Shown: positions 39,152 through 50,583, counted from the first letter of the stretch. The stretch is 64,000 nucleotides of DNA from Flavonifractor sp. An100 (GCF_002161175.1 NZ_NFMA01000006.1:1-64000), one strand, 5' to 3'. The notes: generated by a model not told the origin, from the sequence alone. Numbers and translations: made by a program.

Positions 39152-41093
39152 ACCTTAACACCCCTTGCATCGCCAACGCTTCCTCAAAAGATAAATACTG
39201 TCTCTCTAAAGTCAACTCATCTTTTTGCATTTCAACATAAAGTCGGTTTACGAAAGGTTTCACCAAGTGTGCAGAACCGGCATCCTCCATTAGTTCTTCA
39301 AGCATTGTGTTTAAATGCTCATTTGCAGCATTACGGTTTTTGAGCCGGTCAAGTATTTCATTATGCAGTGTAGTATTTTGGGTTAACTGTGCTTCAAGAG
39401 AAGAAATTTCAAGCTGATAAAAATTGAAAGTGCCTACGTACTGAGCATAAGCATTGGAAACATATGTCTCCATCGAATCTTTAAACTGTTCATACAATGC
39501 TTGCCGTTGTGCTTCAAAACAAGATTCCAGCTTAGCCAAGCGGGCGGAATACTGCTCTGCGAGGCTCTCCAACGCACGACGCTTGGATATTTCAATATTT
39601 TCAAGACTTGCATCCAACTGAGCGTGGACACTTTTGATTGCCTTTTTGCGAAGGTTGTATTCCTTCAAATCAGAAATTAAATTATAGCACGGTAGGAGAT
39701 TCTTAAAAGACAGCTTGAACTCAGAAAGTTCCGACATTGCATCCGCAAAACAATACATGGTATCACATCCAGTAAGCTCAACCTGCGAATTAATATCAGC
39801 AATACACTGGTTAAATGCCTTTTGTGCATCTTTATTTGCTGTACCAATTATGAGGGTTGCTCCATATCCGATAACTAAGCCACCAATCGCAGAGCCGATC
39901 ACTGTTCCCAAGGGTCCTAAAACAGAGCCGATAGAAGCTCCGGCAGCGGCAGCAGTCTGAACAGATAGGCAAGAACCAGCAATCTGAGCACCCACCCAAG
40001 AGCCGCCAAAGCCAGCAAAAGAAGAAAATGTATTATTGACGGTATTACATAGTAAATCATCAGCATCAATAGTATGCATAACAAACATTCTATAAAGGTC
40101 TTTTGCAAAATCCACAGTGGTATTTGCTATTGCCATAGCTGGGACAGCACCAATAGAATTCTCGACAATTTCTTTGCCAACAGCTTTTCCCAATAGTTGA
40201 ACTGATCCAGCAATCGCACCGCCACGAATACCACCTTCAACCGTACCACAGAGAATGTGTTGGATCGATTTGACAAACTGATTCTCTGGAAGATTATCTC
40301 GTTCTTTAATGACAGAGATGATTTCCTTTACTGTTGATAAAATTGCACCTGTAGCGGCACCCATGGCTACAGCCTGTCCTAATTTAACCCTGTTTAATTC
40401 GGCCTTTTTTTCTGCGCTATGCTGGTATTCAGGAACATTTTGCTCTTTCATGGCATCTGCAAGTCGTTCTGCTTCTTCGGGAGTTATTGAATCAGAGGAA
40501 ACTGTTTTGTTTCCAACATCTACAGTTACGGTATCGTTGACACCTTGACCCGCTCCACCTACAAAATCAACATTATCATATTGTGCGTTGGCGATGTCTT
40601 TTGCATAGTCTGCAGCATTGTTATGTATTTTAGATTGATAATTTGCTGCTCGCTCGGGTGAGCTCCAGGGATTCTTCCTTGTAAACACTGTAATATCTGT
40701 TTCCATATCAATACCGGACAGAGTAGTGCCATCTGGTAGAGAACCTTTCGTATATGCACCCAACTGCCAATCAGGAATACCTTTTGCCAGCGCATTTATT
40801 TTCAATGTTTGCTTAAAGTACTCTTCAGCGGCAAATCCTTTGTATTGTGCGGAGGGAGTTTGGACAGGAAGTCCTGTGGATTTCGCTATAGCTGACTCAT
40901 TAAGTGCTTGAGCATAGTTATTTATAGCATCTTGCAGTGCCGTAGTTTGAAGCCCTGCCATGGTGGCATTAACACCTAAAACAGCCGTGTTGGTGGCATC
41001 AACACCAATGTCAAAAGTGCTTTCATCTAATTCAGATATGTCATCAAATTCGAGGTCAAGAACTTGCTTTTTTGCTTTTTTATCGTCATTCAT
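39135..41093 (-). CDS. Glycine-zipper membrane protein with E-D-QxK N-terminal domain
   Basis: The 652-residue protein begins with an acidic leader. A domain with Glu90/Glu91, Asp133 and Gln153-Ser-Lys155 has spacing reminiscent of PD-(D/E)xK folds that use a QxK motif; catalysis is unproven. Gly/Ala-rich hydrophobic segments at about 238-260, 283-305 and 355-418 (GAATGAIL, GGAIAGSVQLL, IGSAIGGLVIGYG) look like pore-forming glycine zippers. Residues 421-652 are helical/coiled coil. AAGGAG precedes ATG 41093. As first gene of the operon it could be the membrane effector. Confidence 0.75.
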   Translation of the reverse strand: MNDDKKAKKQVLDLEFDDISELDESTFDIGVDATNTAVLGVNATMAGLQTTALQDAINNYAQALNESAIAKSTGLPVQTPSAQYKGFAAEEYFKQTLKINALAKGIPDWQLGAYTKGSLPDGTTLSGIDMETDITVFTRKNPWSSPERAANYQSKIHNNAADYAKDIANAQYDNVDFVGGAGQGVNDTVTVDVGNKTVSSDSITPEEAERLADAMKEQNVPEYQHSAEKKAELNRVKLGQAVAMGAATGAILSTVKEIISVIKERDNLPENQFVKSIQHILCGTVEGGIRGGAIAGSVQLLGKAVGKEIVENSIGAVPAMAIANTTVDFAKDLYRMFVMHTIDADDLLCNTVNNTFSSFAGFGGSWVGAQIAGSCLSVQTAAAAGASIGSVLGPLGTVIGSAIGGLVIGYGATLIIGTANKDAQKAFNQCIADINSQVELTGCDTMYCFADAMSELSEFKLSFKNLLPCYNLISDLKEYNLRKKAIKSVHAQLDASLENIEISKRRALESLAEQYSARLAKLESCFEAQRQALYEQFKDSMETYVSNAYAQYVGTFNFYQLEISSLEAQLTQNTTLHNEILDRLKNRNAANEHLNTMLEELMEDAGSAHLVKPFVNRLYVEMQKDELTLERQYLSFEEALAMQGVLRYEYVG

Positions 41094-41175
41094 GACTTGT
41101 TCTCCTTAAATCATCTTTTTCATATGATAATAGCAGAGGTATATATAAGCCCCCGTCCCGCCGAAGCGACACACA

Positions 41176-41838
41176 CTAAAACCACCACGGCAGCTCCAGC
41201 CAGAGGTTGTCCATCGCCGTTTCTTCCAGCTTCTTGGCTCGGCTCGCACGCAGATTGAAGTGAATTGCTGTGCCGATCATCGTATGCTCCACATCGTCTG
41301 TGAAGCCATAGCGGTACAGCAGATAGGCTTGCTCTCTGTCACCGATCCTGTCCAATGCCTCATAGAGTTCACGCAAGGTTTCCTGCTCTATATAAATCTT
41401 TTCCGGTGACTTGGCGATGGGGTCTGCAATCGCTTCAATACGCAGCATCCGTTCCTCGCCGGGGACAACTTCATCCAGACAGATTTTCTGAAAAGCAAGT
41501 CCGTCTGTGGTATCGGTCATCCTCATTTCGTATTGAGAGAACGCATCCCGTATCAAGTCGGTCATGGCGTTTCGGATGGACGGTGCGGCATAGGTCAGAA
41601 ACTTGATGCCCTTGCTTCCGTCAAAGCGGGGAATGGCATCCAACAATCCGATGCAGCCCTCTTGTTCCAGATCGTCCTTGTCGATACTGAGTTCGCTTTC
41701 GCCCAGATTCATATCGAAATAAATCTCGTTGGCGGTTTTGCGGATAAAGCCTAAATTGTTTTCAAGAAGAAGGTCACGGGCGTTCATATCCCCCTTCTGA
41801 GCCAGAGCACAGAGCTGTTCATTGCTCCGTTTTTTCAT
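41176..41838 (-). CDS. Sigma-70-like factor of the mobile element
   Basis: The 220-residue protein has a sigma region 2 (NLGFIRKTANEIYFDM, then DLEQEGCIGLLDAIPRFD and KFLTYAAPSIRNAM) and a weak region 4-like C-terminus. This type is frequent in clostridial mobilizable elements. Its start overlaps the XRE gene by 20 nt. It lies directly upstream of the four-gene AT-rich operon and could activate element or cargo genes; this is inference. Confidence 0.8.
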   Translation of the reverse strand: MKKRSNEQLCALAQKGDMNARDLLLENNLGFIRKTANEIYFDMNLGESELSIDKDDLEQEGCIGLLDAIPRFDGSKGIKFLTYAAPSIRNAMTDLIRDAFSQYEMRMTDTTDGLAFQKICLDEVVPGEERMLRIEAIADPIAKSPEKIYIEQETLRELYEALDRIGDREQAYLLYRYGFTDDVEHTMIGTAIHFNLRASRAKKLEETAMDNLWLELPWWF

Positions 41839-42664
41839 TGCCCTTCTCCTGTGCTGCGGCTTGGCCTAACGTGGTCTGCATAAAGCCGGTCAACGCCTGA
41901 CCGAGCTTGTCCAATGCTTCCTGATCGACACCATCCATACCGGCAACACTGCCGATAATCAGCTCGGTCACTTGCTCCGGTGTGACCGTGGGATTTTCCA
42001 TATCCTGACCCTTTGTAAGCTCCGCAAACATTCGCTCCGCTGCTGCTACGGTCAATGCCTGTGCCGTTGCATAGTCATTGCCGATTTCTTTTTTCACTTC
42101 CTTAACCGCCAGCATAAATTGATTTTCGATGGTGGTAAGGTCAGCTTGATAAACCGGCGTTCTCATTTGCAGGATTTTCTTTGCGGTCTGGTTGGCTGCA
42201 TCGGATTTTACAGTTTTTCGTGTCAAGCTGCTGAGTGTAGCATACATCTGGTTTTGTGCGGCATATCCGGCAGCAAGGGTATCATCAAAATACTGCTCCA
42301 ATATGTAGGTCAGTTCTGCAAAGCGAGGGCTTTCCAACAAGCGATTGACCACCTGCGTATTGACCTTTCCAGTGTAGAGATTTCTTGCGGCTTGTGCGGA
42401 TAAGCCAAGCTCGTCAATCTCATAATTCTTTCTGTCGGGGACCGTGGTCACACCCAAAATAAAGTCGGTGGAGACATTGAATACTCTGGCGATACGAATG
42501 ATATTTTCATCACTTAGCTTATCGGTCTTGCCGGAAATAAAGCGGCTGATTGTACTGTCTTGGCATCCAATTCTTTGCGCAAGCTCTGTCTGCGATACTT
42601 TGCGGATCTTCATAATATCTGCAAGCCGCTGTCTGACGGTGCCGGGAAGAAAAGTATTCTCCAT
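41819..42664 (-). CDS. XRE-family DNA-binding protein
   Basis: The 281-residue protein has an N-terminal XRE HTH (about residues 9-70: VSQTELAQRIGCQDSTISRF) and a long helical C-terminal domain. It is probably the element's repressor or regulator. It forms a unit with the sigma-like gene downstream and the excisionase-like gene upstream. Confidence 0.85.
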   Translation of the reverse strand: MENTFLPGTVRQRLADIMKIRKVSQTELAQRIGCQDSTISRFISGKTDKLSDENIIRIARVFNVSTDFILGVTTVPDRKNYEIDELGLSAQAARNLYTGKVNTQVVNRLLESPRFAELTYILEQYFDDTLAAGYAAQNQMYATLSSLTRKTVKSDAANQTAKKILQMRTPVYQADLTTIENQFMLAVKEVKKEIGNDYATAQALTVAAAERMFAELTKGQDMENPTVTPEQVTELIIGSVAGMDGVDQEALDKLGQALTGFMQTTLGQAAAQEKGNEKTEQ

Positions 42665-42667
42665 TCG

Positions 42668-42874
42668 TTATGTCCCCCTTTCCTCGGTTTTCGTTTTGAT
42701 GTATTTGCCGCTTTTGATTCTGGCATCAGCGGGCTTCTCGGCATCCTCCGGAATAATCCAACGGCTTCCTGCTCGCTGTGCGCCGGTGATGCGTCCCTCG
42801 TTGCAGAGAATACTCACTCGCCGGTGCGAGATACCCCATTTTTCCGCTGCTTCAAAGGTCGATAGATATTTCAT
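42668..42874 (-). CDS. Excisionase-like MerR/HTH_17 protein
   Basis: The 68-residue protein starts at ATG 42874 (GAGGAAG upstream). STFEAAEKWGISHRRVSILC is a winged-helix excisionase-type HTH, followed by GAQRAGSRWIIPEDAEKP, the typical wing. It could direct the serine recombinase to excision or regulate the element. Confidence 0.8.
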   Translation of the reverse strand: MKYLSTFEAAEKWGISHRRVSILCNEGRITGAQRAGSRWIIPEDAEKPADARIKSGKYIKTKTEERGT

Positions 42875-42935
42875 TCTCTGCACTTCCTCTCGAATTATAC
42901 CAATGGCAGGCTTAGTGTTATGTAAAAGTTCTAAT

Positions 42936-44000
42936 TTATGGATTGTTTGGTTCAAATTCTTCCATTAGCTTTAATAAGCTATCCTTCGTATTAGAATAAA
43001 TCTCGTTTACGCAGTTATCTGCAAGTTTACGGTTACAATTTTTCACAACATCAACAAACTCTTGATTTAATTCCATCACAAAATTTTTGCTTATAGTTGC
43101 CCAATCGCTATACTTAGGGATTATAATTAGTTCCATGGCAATTATAGGTGATATTGGATAATGAAATATGCTCATACCATTCATCTCTTGTCCCGTAAGA
43201 CAGACGATAGGGGTATCTCCTGTAATAAAGGGAACGCCTGTTTGATTTTTATATAGCAAAATGCTGCTTTTAAAATGTTGTGTAATATTTAAAGCCATTC
43301 TCTCGGCAAAATATACCATCATCATATTGGTCAAGAAATTGGTGGTCATATCATTAGCCGCTTCATAGCTCTGTTTGAAATCCTCAACATTTTTCTTCGT
43401 ATTGGTATGAACCCTGGGGGACCTGAAATATTGCATACAAAAGAAACGATTAAATTCATATTTTAAATCTACTGTTTCCTCTGTTGAAAATTCCTTTACT
43501 AAATCAATTACTTGACTTTCTGATACTTCTTCACCATAGAGTATAGAGTCTAATATACTCTTCATCAACGAGTCCAAAACACTCTGATTATTACTATCTT
43601 TATAAAAAGACAAGTCGCCAGCCATTAACTTCTCAAAAAAATGGAATGTTGTTTCTATGTTTTCCGAACTGCACATTACTCGTTTTTCGATGAAATCCCG
43701 ATGAGTAGCCGCCTCGATAAAAACATCCGGTGCAATTCCGAGTTTTACCATTTCTTTCTTTTGCATACTTGCGATTAGCTGGTTTAATGCTGAAATATCA
43801 ATTTCCTTAAAACCCGTAATATCATAATAAAATTTTTCAAAACCTACTTTTTCCAGCTCGCAGAACTCTATTTCTTTTTGATTGCCTTTAGGAGCTTTTC
43901 TTAATACAAATAATTTTCCTTTGAATCTATCGCCCGAGTCTGTCCATTCGGATAAATATTTACGCCAAACATAATGCTGCTTTTTTACCGTGTTTCCCAT
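42936..44000 (-). CDS. DUF4238 domain protein
   Basis: The 354-residue protein has the family's opening KQHYVWRKYLSEWTDSG and the conserved late motif TGDTPIVCLTG, with a largely helical middle. It is AT-rich and lies as cargo between the element's regulatory genes and replication genes. DUF4238 proteins have no firm activity that I know of; they often sit in defence-rich or mobile regions, suggesting an antiviral role. Confidence 0.85.
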   Translation of the reverse strand: MGNTVKKQHYVWRKYLSEWTDSGDRFKGKLFVLRKAPKGNQKEIEFCELEKVGFEKFYYDITGFKEIDISALNQLIASMQKKEMVKLGIAPDVFIEAATHRDFIEKRVMCSSENIETTFHFFEKLMAGDLSFYKDSNNQSVLDSLMKSILDSILYGEEVSESQVIDLVKEFSTEETVDLKYEFNRFFCMQYFRSPRVHTNTKKNVEDFKQSYEAANDMTTNFLTNMMMVYFAERMALNITQHFKSSILLYKNQTGVPFITGDTPIVCLTGQEMNGMSIFHYPISPIIAMELIIIPKYSDWATISKNFVMELNQEFVDVVKNCNRKLADNCVNEIYSNTKDSLLKLMEEFEPNNP

Positions 44001-44099
44001 ATTTATCCCCCAAAAAAATCCATACTATTTCCTCGCTAATTTATAATATTATATTCGATTAGTGGAACAATATCAAGGCACAAATTGTAAACATTTGCC

Positions 44100-44133
44100 G
44101 TCCTGATTTTTGCATTTTCGCAAAAATCAGGAC
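44100..44133 (+). terminator. Hairpin before primase operon
   Basis: GTCCTGATTTTTGC (44100-44113) pairs perfectly with 44120-44133, and a T-rich tract follows on the plus strand. It may insulate or attenuate the replication genes. Confidence 0.55.
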
Positions 44134-44242
44134 AGCATTTTTCTTTTTTTGCAAAAGCGCCGGATTTTTCACCTGAGAGTTGTTTTCTCCGTATATTCAG
44201 GTGACAAGGAGAACTTGCCGATAAAATTATGGAGGAAAACGC

Positions 44243-44857
44243 ATGACAAGATTTGAAACCGTGAAAGCCCATGTTTCCATGCGGAAAGCGGCTGAAAGCT
44301 GCGGCTTATCCGTGGGTCGCAACAGCATGGCTCTGTGTCCGTTTCACAATGACCGCCATCCAAGTCTGCTGATAGCAGATGATCATTTCCATTGCTTCGC
44401 CTGTGAAGCGCATGGGGATGTCATTGACTTTGTGGCAAGGCTCTATGGCTTGTCACTAACGGAAGCGGCACAGAAATTAGCGTCCGATTTCGGCATTGAC
44501 CCGGACAAGCCCATTCCGGTATCTATCCGCAGAAAACTAAAAATCAGAACAGAAGCACAGCGGCTCAGAGAAAATGAGTGGCTGTGCTTTTCTATTCTGA
44601 ACGATTATCTGTGGTTGCTGCGGGACTGGGAAAAACGGTATGCGCCGCAAGCGCCGGAAGATGTGTTGGACGAGCGGTTTGTGGAAGCCTGCCACAGGCT
44701 GCCCTGGGCAGAGTATCAGCTGGACATCCTGATGCAAAGCGATTCCTATGAACGAGGCGAAGTCGTGAGTGAACTAACGGCAGGTGGATTTATCCGCAAA
44801 TTACAGACCTGCCTGAGAGAGGAGCGATACCATGAACAACCCTGTTTGGATCAATGA
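44243..44857 (+). CDS. CHC2 zinc-finger primase-like protein
   Basis: The 204-residue protein has the DnaG-type zinc finger Cys32, His35, Cys51, Cys54 (LCPFHNDRHPSL and FHCFACEAHGD), then a helical tail. The TOPRIM catalytic domain is absent, so it must act with the following D5-type protein to start replication of the element. GGAGG precedes ATG 44243, and its 3' end overlaps the next gene by 26 nt. Confidence 0.88.
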   Translation: MTRFETVKAHVSMRKAAESCGLSVGRNSMALCPFHNDRHPSLLIADDHFHCFACEAHGDVIDFVARLYGLSLTEAAQKLASDFGIDPDKPIPVSIRRKLKIRTEAQRLRENEWLCFSILNDYLWLLRDWEKRYAPQAPEDVLDERFVEACHRLPWAEYQLDILMQSDSYERGEVVSELTAGGFIRKLQTCLREERYHEQPCLDQ

Positions 44858-46127
44858 TAAGGGGAAAATCGTTGAGCCGGAATACTGCCGGGATTTCCTG
44901 TCCCGGCATCCAATGCGCTGTATCAATGACCACTTTTATACTGTGGAAGGCCCGTTGCCGGATGAAAGCAAATTGAAGAGAATGATTTATGAGGAAATCT
45001 CGCCCTGGCTGCATGACAAGGTCGCACAGACGGTGGAACAGGTGCTCAAGACGTTGAAGCTGGCGGCATACGCAGACCCTTTGCCCCTGCAATGTGACCG
45101 CATCCATGTGGCGAACGGCACTTGTTTTCTGGACGGTACATTCACAGAGAAAAAAGAGTATTGCAGCAACCGCCTGTCGGTGTCTTACCGGGCAGATGCT
45201 CCTGCACCGGAACACTGGCTGCGCTTCCTTTCGGAATTGTTGGAGCCGGAGGATATTCCCGCCTTGCAGGAGTATCTGGGCTACTGCCTGATTCCATCCA
45301 CCAAAGGACAGAAAATGCTCATGCTGATCGGCAAGGGCGGCGAGGGCAAAAGCCGGATCGGTGTGGTGATGAACGCCATTTTCGGGCTCAACATGAATAC
45401 CACTTCCATCCAGAAAGTAGAGAACAGTCGTTTCGCCAGAGCCGACCTGGAGGGCAAGCTGCTCATGCTGGACGATGATCTGGATATGAATGCCTTGACC
45501 AAAACCAACTATGTAAAATCCATTGTGACAGCAGAACTGCGAATGGATTTGGAACGGAAGAAAGAGCAGAGCTATCAGGGGCAGCTGTATGTGCGTTTCC
45601 TCTGCTTCGGCAACGGGGCATTGACTGCACTTCATGACCGTAGCGACGGTTTCTTTCGCCGCCAGATCATTCTGACCACCAAAGATAAGCCTACGGATCG
45701 GTTCGATGATCCGTTTCTTGCCGAGAAACTGATTGCCGAAAAAGAGGGGATTTTTCTCTGGATGCTGGAGGGATTGCGGAGGCTGATCGTCAATCACTAC
45801 CACTTCACCATCAGTCAGAGAGCCAAGGACAATATCACTTCCGCTGTTCGGGATGCTAATAACATTCTGGACTTTCTCGATTCTGAGGGTTATGTGTCAT
45901 TCAAGGCCGATTATGAAGCCAGCACCAAAAATCTGTATGCAGCCTATAAGCGGTGGTGTGAGGACAACGCAGAAAACCCACTGTCCCCAAAGAGCTTCGC
46001 AAATCAGCTCAGCCAAAATGCAGGACGCTATCATTTGGAGCCGGTCAGCAATCTGCACATCGGCGGCGGAAAACGGTGCCGGGGATATATGGGCATTTAT
46101 GTTCTGCTCTCGCCTATGGAGTTGTAA
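44832..46127 (+). CDS. D5/P4-like DNA helicase of primase family
   Basis: The 431-residue protein has a D5_N-like region, then an SF3 helicase core with Walker A GKGGEGKS (167-174), Walker B LLMLDDDLD and the sensor FGNGAL, ending in a winged helix. It replicates phage and plasmid DNA and here should serve autonomous replication of the excised element. GAGAGGAG precedes ATG 44832. Confidence 0.88.
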   Translation: MNNPVWINDKGKIVEPEYCRDFLSRHPMRCINDHFYTVEGPLPDESKLKRMIYEEISPWLHDKVAQTVEQVLKTLKLAAYADPLPLQCDRIHVANGTCFLDGTFTEKKEYCSNRLSVSYRADAPAPEHWLRFLSELLEPEDIPALQEYLGYCLIPSTKGQKMLMLIGKGGEGKSRIGVVMNAIFGLNMNTTSIQKVENSRFARADLEGKLLMLDDDLDMNALTKTNYVKSIVTAELRMDLERKKEQSYQGQLYVRFLCFGNGALTALHDRSDGFFRRQIILTTKDKPTDRFDDPFLAEKLIAEKEGIFLWMLEGLRRLIVNHYHFTISQRAKDNITSAVRDANNILDFLDSEGYVSFKADYEASTKNLYAAYKRWCEDNAENPLSPKSFANQLSQNAGRYHLEPVSNLHIGGGKRCRGYMGIYVLLSPMEL

Positions 46128-46146
46128 TGAAACTTCAAAACCTTCT

Positions 46147-46206
46147 GTTCGTGCGTTCATGCGTTCTGGATCGGGCGCAGCCGTTGGAACGAAGGAACGC
46201 ACGAAC
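46147..46206. repeat. Inverted iteron-like repeat after the helicase gene
   Basis: Two 20-nt arms (46147-46166, 46187-46206) match at 18 of 20 positions. Each arm contains 8-bp units of the form TTCGTGCG. It could be an element replication origin or a terminator stem; it is followed by an A-run on the plus strand. Confidence 0.55.
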
Positions 46207-46550
46207 GCAAAAAATCGAAGTTCATTTTTATATTTGATAGCTCGGCTGGGCATTAAAATTGGCTATGCCCAATCAATGGTTGTGCAAACGGTGAAAAACA
46301 CTACCATAAGCAGAACACAAATCATTATTCCGTGATTTACAGAATGGTGATGGTGGTATGCGGAAAGGTGGCTGTTTTCACGGTTTCGCCTGCAAGCCCA
46401 CCTAATGGCAAAGTCGACGGGGTACTGTTTCGGACAGTTCTTCACAAACGCAGTTCTGAGTGATTTTTAAGAAGCAATCAAAATTTACTGTACCGTGCAG
46501 CGTGTATGTTCCACGGTAAAACCATTTCATGAAAGAATGAGGTGTTTTCA
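46207..46550. other. Non-coding spacer
   Basis: Apart from the iteron-like repeat just upstream, I see no gene, terminator with T-run or known motif here. Confidence 0.4.
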
Positions 46551-46772
46551 ATGAAATCCAATTTGAGAAATGAAATCAAGTCGTACATTGTGCGTTCCGG
46601 GTACACAATGCAGGAAGTCGTTGACAGGCTTTCTGAGGATTACGGCTGGAGTGACAGCGTTTCAAACCTGTCCAATAAGCTCCAGCGGGAGTCTCTGCGG
46701 TATGTAGAGGCGGTACAGCTTGCCGATGCCCTTGGCTATGACCTCGTATGGCAGAAACGGAGGGACAAATGA
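46551..46772 (+). CDS. Small HTH-like protein of mobile element
   Basis: The 73-residue protein from ATG 46551 (GAGGTG upstream) has the helix pattern MQEVVDRLSEDYGWSDSVSN then LQRESLRYVEAVQLADALGY, similar to small lambda-repressor-like HTH proteins found in ICEs. It may regulate mobilisation. Confidence 0.6.
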   Translation: MKSNLRNEIKSYIVRSGYTMQEVVDRLSEDYGWSDSVSNLSNKLQRESLRYVEAVQLADALGYDLVWQKRRDK

Positions 46773-47124
46773 TGCCCGCCGTTCTTACCCACCGTATCTC
46801 CCGTCTCCATCGACAAATCCGCAGATTTGGAGATGGATGGCAGAGTGGATTTGCAAAATCTGCTCTGCCTGTGGGCGGCAGAATTGAAGTAATCAAGATT
46901 GCGGAGATGCTGTCGGTCACACCGCCTTTTGAGGATTTGGGTGCCACACACAAACCTCTAAAGGCGGCAAGGCATACGCAGATGCCGCATTCCCCCTCGG
47001 AGAGCCCACGGCACTTTGCAGCCCTTCGGGATGAAAGTGTCATAGTGGGTTATTACACTTCCCGCAGGAAGTGCATCCCCTTCCCCCCAGCCGTCTGCCG
47101 CACAACGGAAAGGAGCTGATTTTT
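46773..47124. other. Probable oriT region upstream of relaxase
   Basis: The stretch has no supported gene but has small dyads, including GGCA...TGCC near 46970-46990 and AGTGT...ACACT around 47036-47063 next to a GTGGGTTATTACACTTCC-like string. The position just before mobV suggests oriT; the nick site is not identified. Confidence 0.3.
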
Positions 47125-48390
47125 ATGGCCAGAAACGACGGAATCGACCGTACCTTTGCCCGTAACCAGGACTTGCCCACCCTCGATGATGTGGCGAAGG
47201 TGCAGGAGCATAACGAACGAGAAAAGGACAGCTACTCCAACCAGGATATTGATACCACCCAGACCTACCGGAATATTCACTTCAAGGCTCCCACCGGCAG
47301 CTATGCCGCTATGTTCGATCAGATGATTGCCGATGGGACCATCTCCACCCGTGGTCTGAAAGCCGATGCGGTGAAATACGGGGAACTGATTTTTGATGTG
47401 AACTCCGCTTACTTCCACAATCACGGCGGCTACGAATATGCCAAGCAGTTCTACACTGACGCATACAAAGCTGCCGTAGAGATCGTGGGCGGTGAGCAGT
47501 ATATTCTCTCTGCCGTCATGCACGCAGATGAACGCAACCGGGCTATGTCGGAAGCTCTGGGTCAGGATGTGTACCACTACCACCTTCATGTGGTCTATAT
47601 CCCGGTGGTGGAAAAACAGATTCTCTGGTCAAAGCGGTGCAAGGATAAGTCCCTTGTAGGTACAGTCAAGGAGACCATTATGCAGGTCAGCCGCAGTAAA
47701 AAGTGGGAATCCAAGGTAGCTCTGGATGAGCAAGGCAATCCGCTTTTGACCTCCAAGGGCAAGAAAGTCCTGCGGACATCATACAGTGTCCTGCAAGATG
47801 ATTTCTTCAACTATATGAAAGCTGCCGGATATACCGATGTGGAGCGTGGAGAGCGTGGCAGCACCGAGGAACATCTGACGGTGACACAGTTCAAGGTGGC
47901 ACAGGAGCAGCAGCGGCTGGAAGCTGTGACTGCTCAAATCACTCAGTCAGAGCAGGCGCTGGACACCGCACAGGCAGCCGTTGAGAAAAAACAGAAGGAG
48001 CTGCAATTCCTGCAAAAGCAGACCAAAGAACAGCGTACTGCCGCCCTGACTGTGCAGGAAATCCGCTCCATGGGGAAAAAGACGATCACCGGCAACATCA
48101 CTCTGACCCCATCCGAGTGCAGCACGCTCAAGGATTATGCGGTCAATGGAATTCTTGCCAAGGCGGAAAACAGCCGCTTGGAAGAAAAGCTGCAACAAGT
48201 GCAAAAGAGCGCCGCTGTCTGGAAACAGCGATATGAATCGCTGAAAGAACAGGCACGGCCCTATCTTGAAGCTGTCAAGCTCGCACCCGAAAAGGTGCGG
48301 GCTTTTCTTGACGCCATTCTGACCCGAACCCGGCAAACAAAGCAACACAATCAACCTGTCCGCCGTAAATCGCAGAATATGGAACTTTAA
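47125..48390 (+). CDS. MobV-family relaxase
   Basis: The 421-residue protein starts at ATG 47125 behind AAAGGAG. It has the MobV motifs KVQEHNEREKD, TYRNIHFK, the metal/active region HADERNRAMSEALGQDVYHY and the HYHLHVVYIPV triad, then a coiled coil (about residues 265-340). It would nick oriT and pilot the element DNA into a helper conjugation channel. No conjugation genes are present, so the element is mobilizable only. Confidence 0.9.
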   Translation: MARNDGIDRTFARNQDLPTLDDVAKVQEHNEREKDSYSNQDIDTTQTYRNIHFKAPTGSYAAMFDQMIADGTISTRGLKADAVKYGELIFDVNSAYFHNHGGYEYAKQFYTDAYKAAVEIVGGEQYILSAVMHADERNRAMSEALGQDVYHYHLHVVYIPVVEKQILWSKRCKDKSLVGTVKETIMQVSRSKKWESKVALDEQGNPLLTSKGKKVLRTSYSVLQDDFFNYMKAAGYTDVERGERGSTEEHLTVTQFKVAQEQQRLEAVTAQITQSEQALDTAQAAVEKKQKELQFLQKQTKEQRTAALTVQEIRSMGKKTITGNITLTPSECSTLKDYAVNGILAKAENSRLEEKLQQVQKSAAVWKQRYESLKEQARPYLEAVKLAPEKVRAFLDAILTRTRQTKQHNQPVRRKSQNMEL

Positions 48391-48407
48391 TTGATGGAGG
48401 AAACTGC

Positions 48408-50425
<2,018 letters not shown>

Positions 50426-50491
50426 CCATTGCGGTCACACCGTTCTCTGCCCCTCGCAAAGCTAAATAGTACCTTATCACTATTAAGCCTT

Positions 50492-50520
50492 GATGCCACT
50501 GGCTTTTCGCCAGTGGCATC
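50492..50520 (+). terminator. Hairpin after recombinase gene
   Basis: GATGCCACTGGC TTTTC GCCAGTGGCATC; perfect 12-bp stem without a T-run. Confidence 0.65.
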
Positions 50521-50538
50521 TATACCGTTTTGATTTTA

Positions 50539-50583
50539 TGGTGGACTCGAAGGGATTCGAACCCTCGACCTCTCGGATGCGAA
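50539..50583 (-). tRNA. 3' half of a tRNA gene, incomplete
   Basis: On the minus strand the sequence ends CGAGTCCACCA and includes the T-arm GGGTTCGAATCCC, so T-stem, acceptor 3' strand and CCA are present. The D-arm and 5' acceptor strand are missing; AT-rich sequence lies where they should be. This looks like an attachment-site remnant. The tRNA identity cannot be read safely. Confidence 0.6.
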
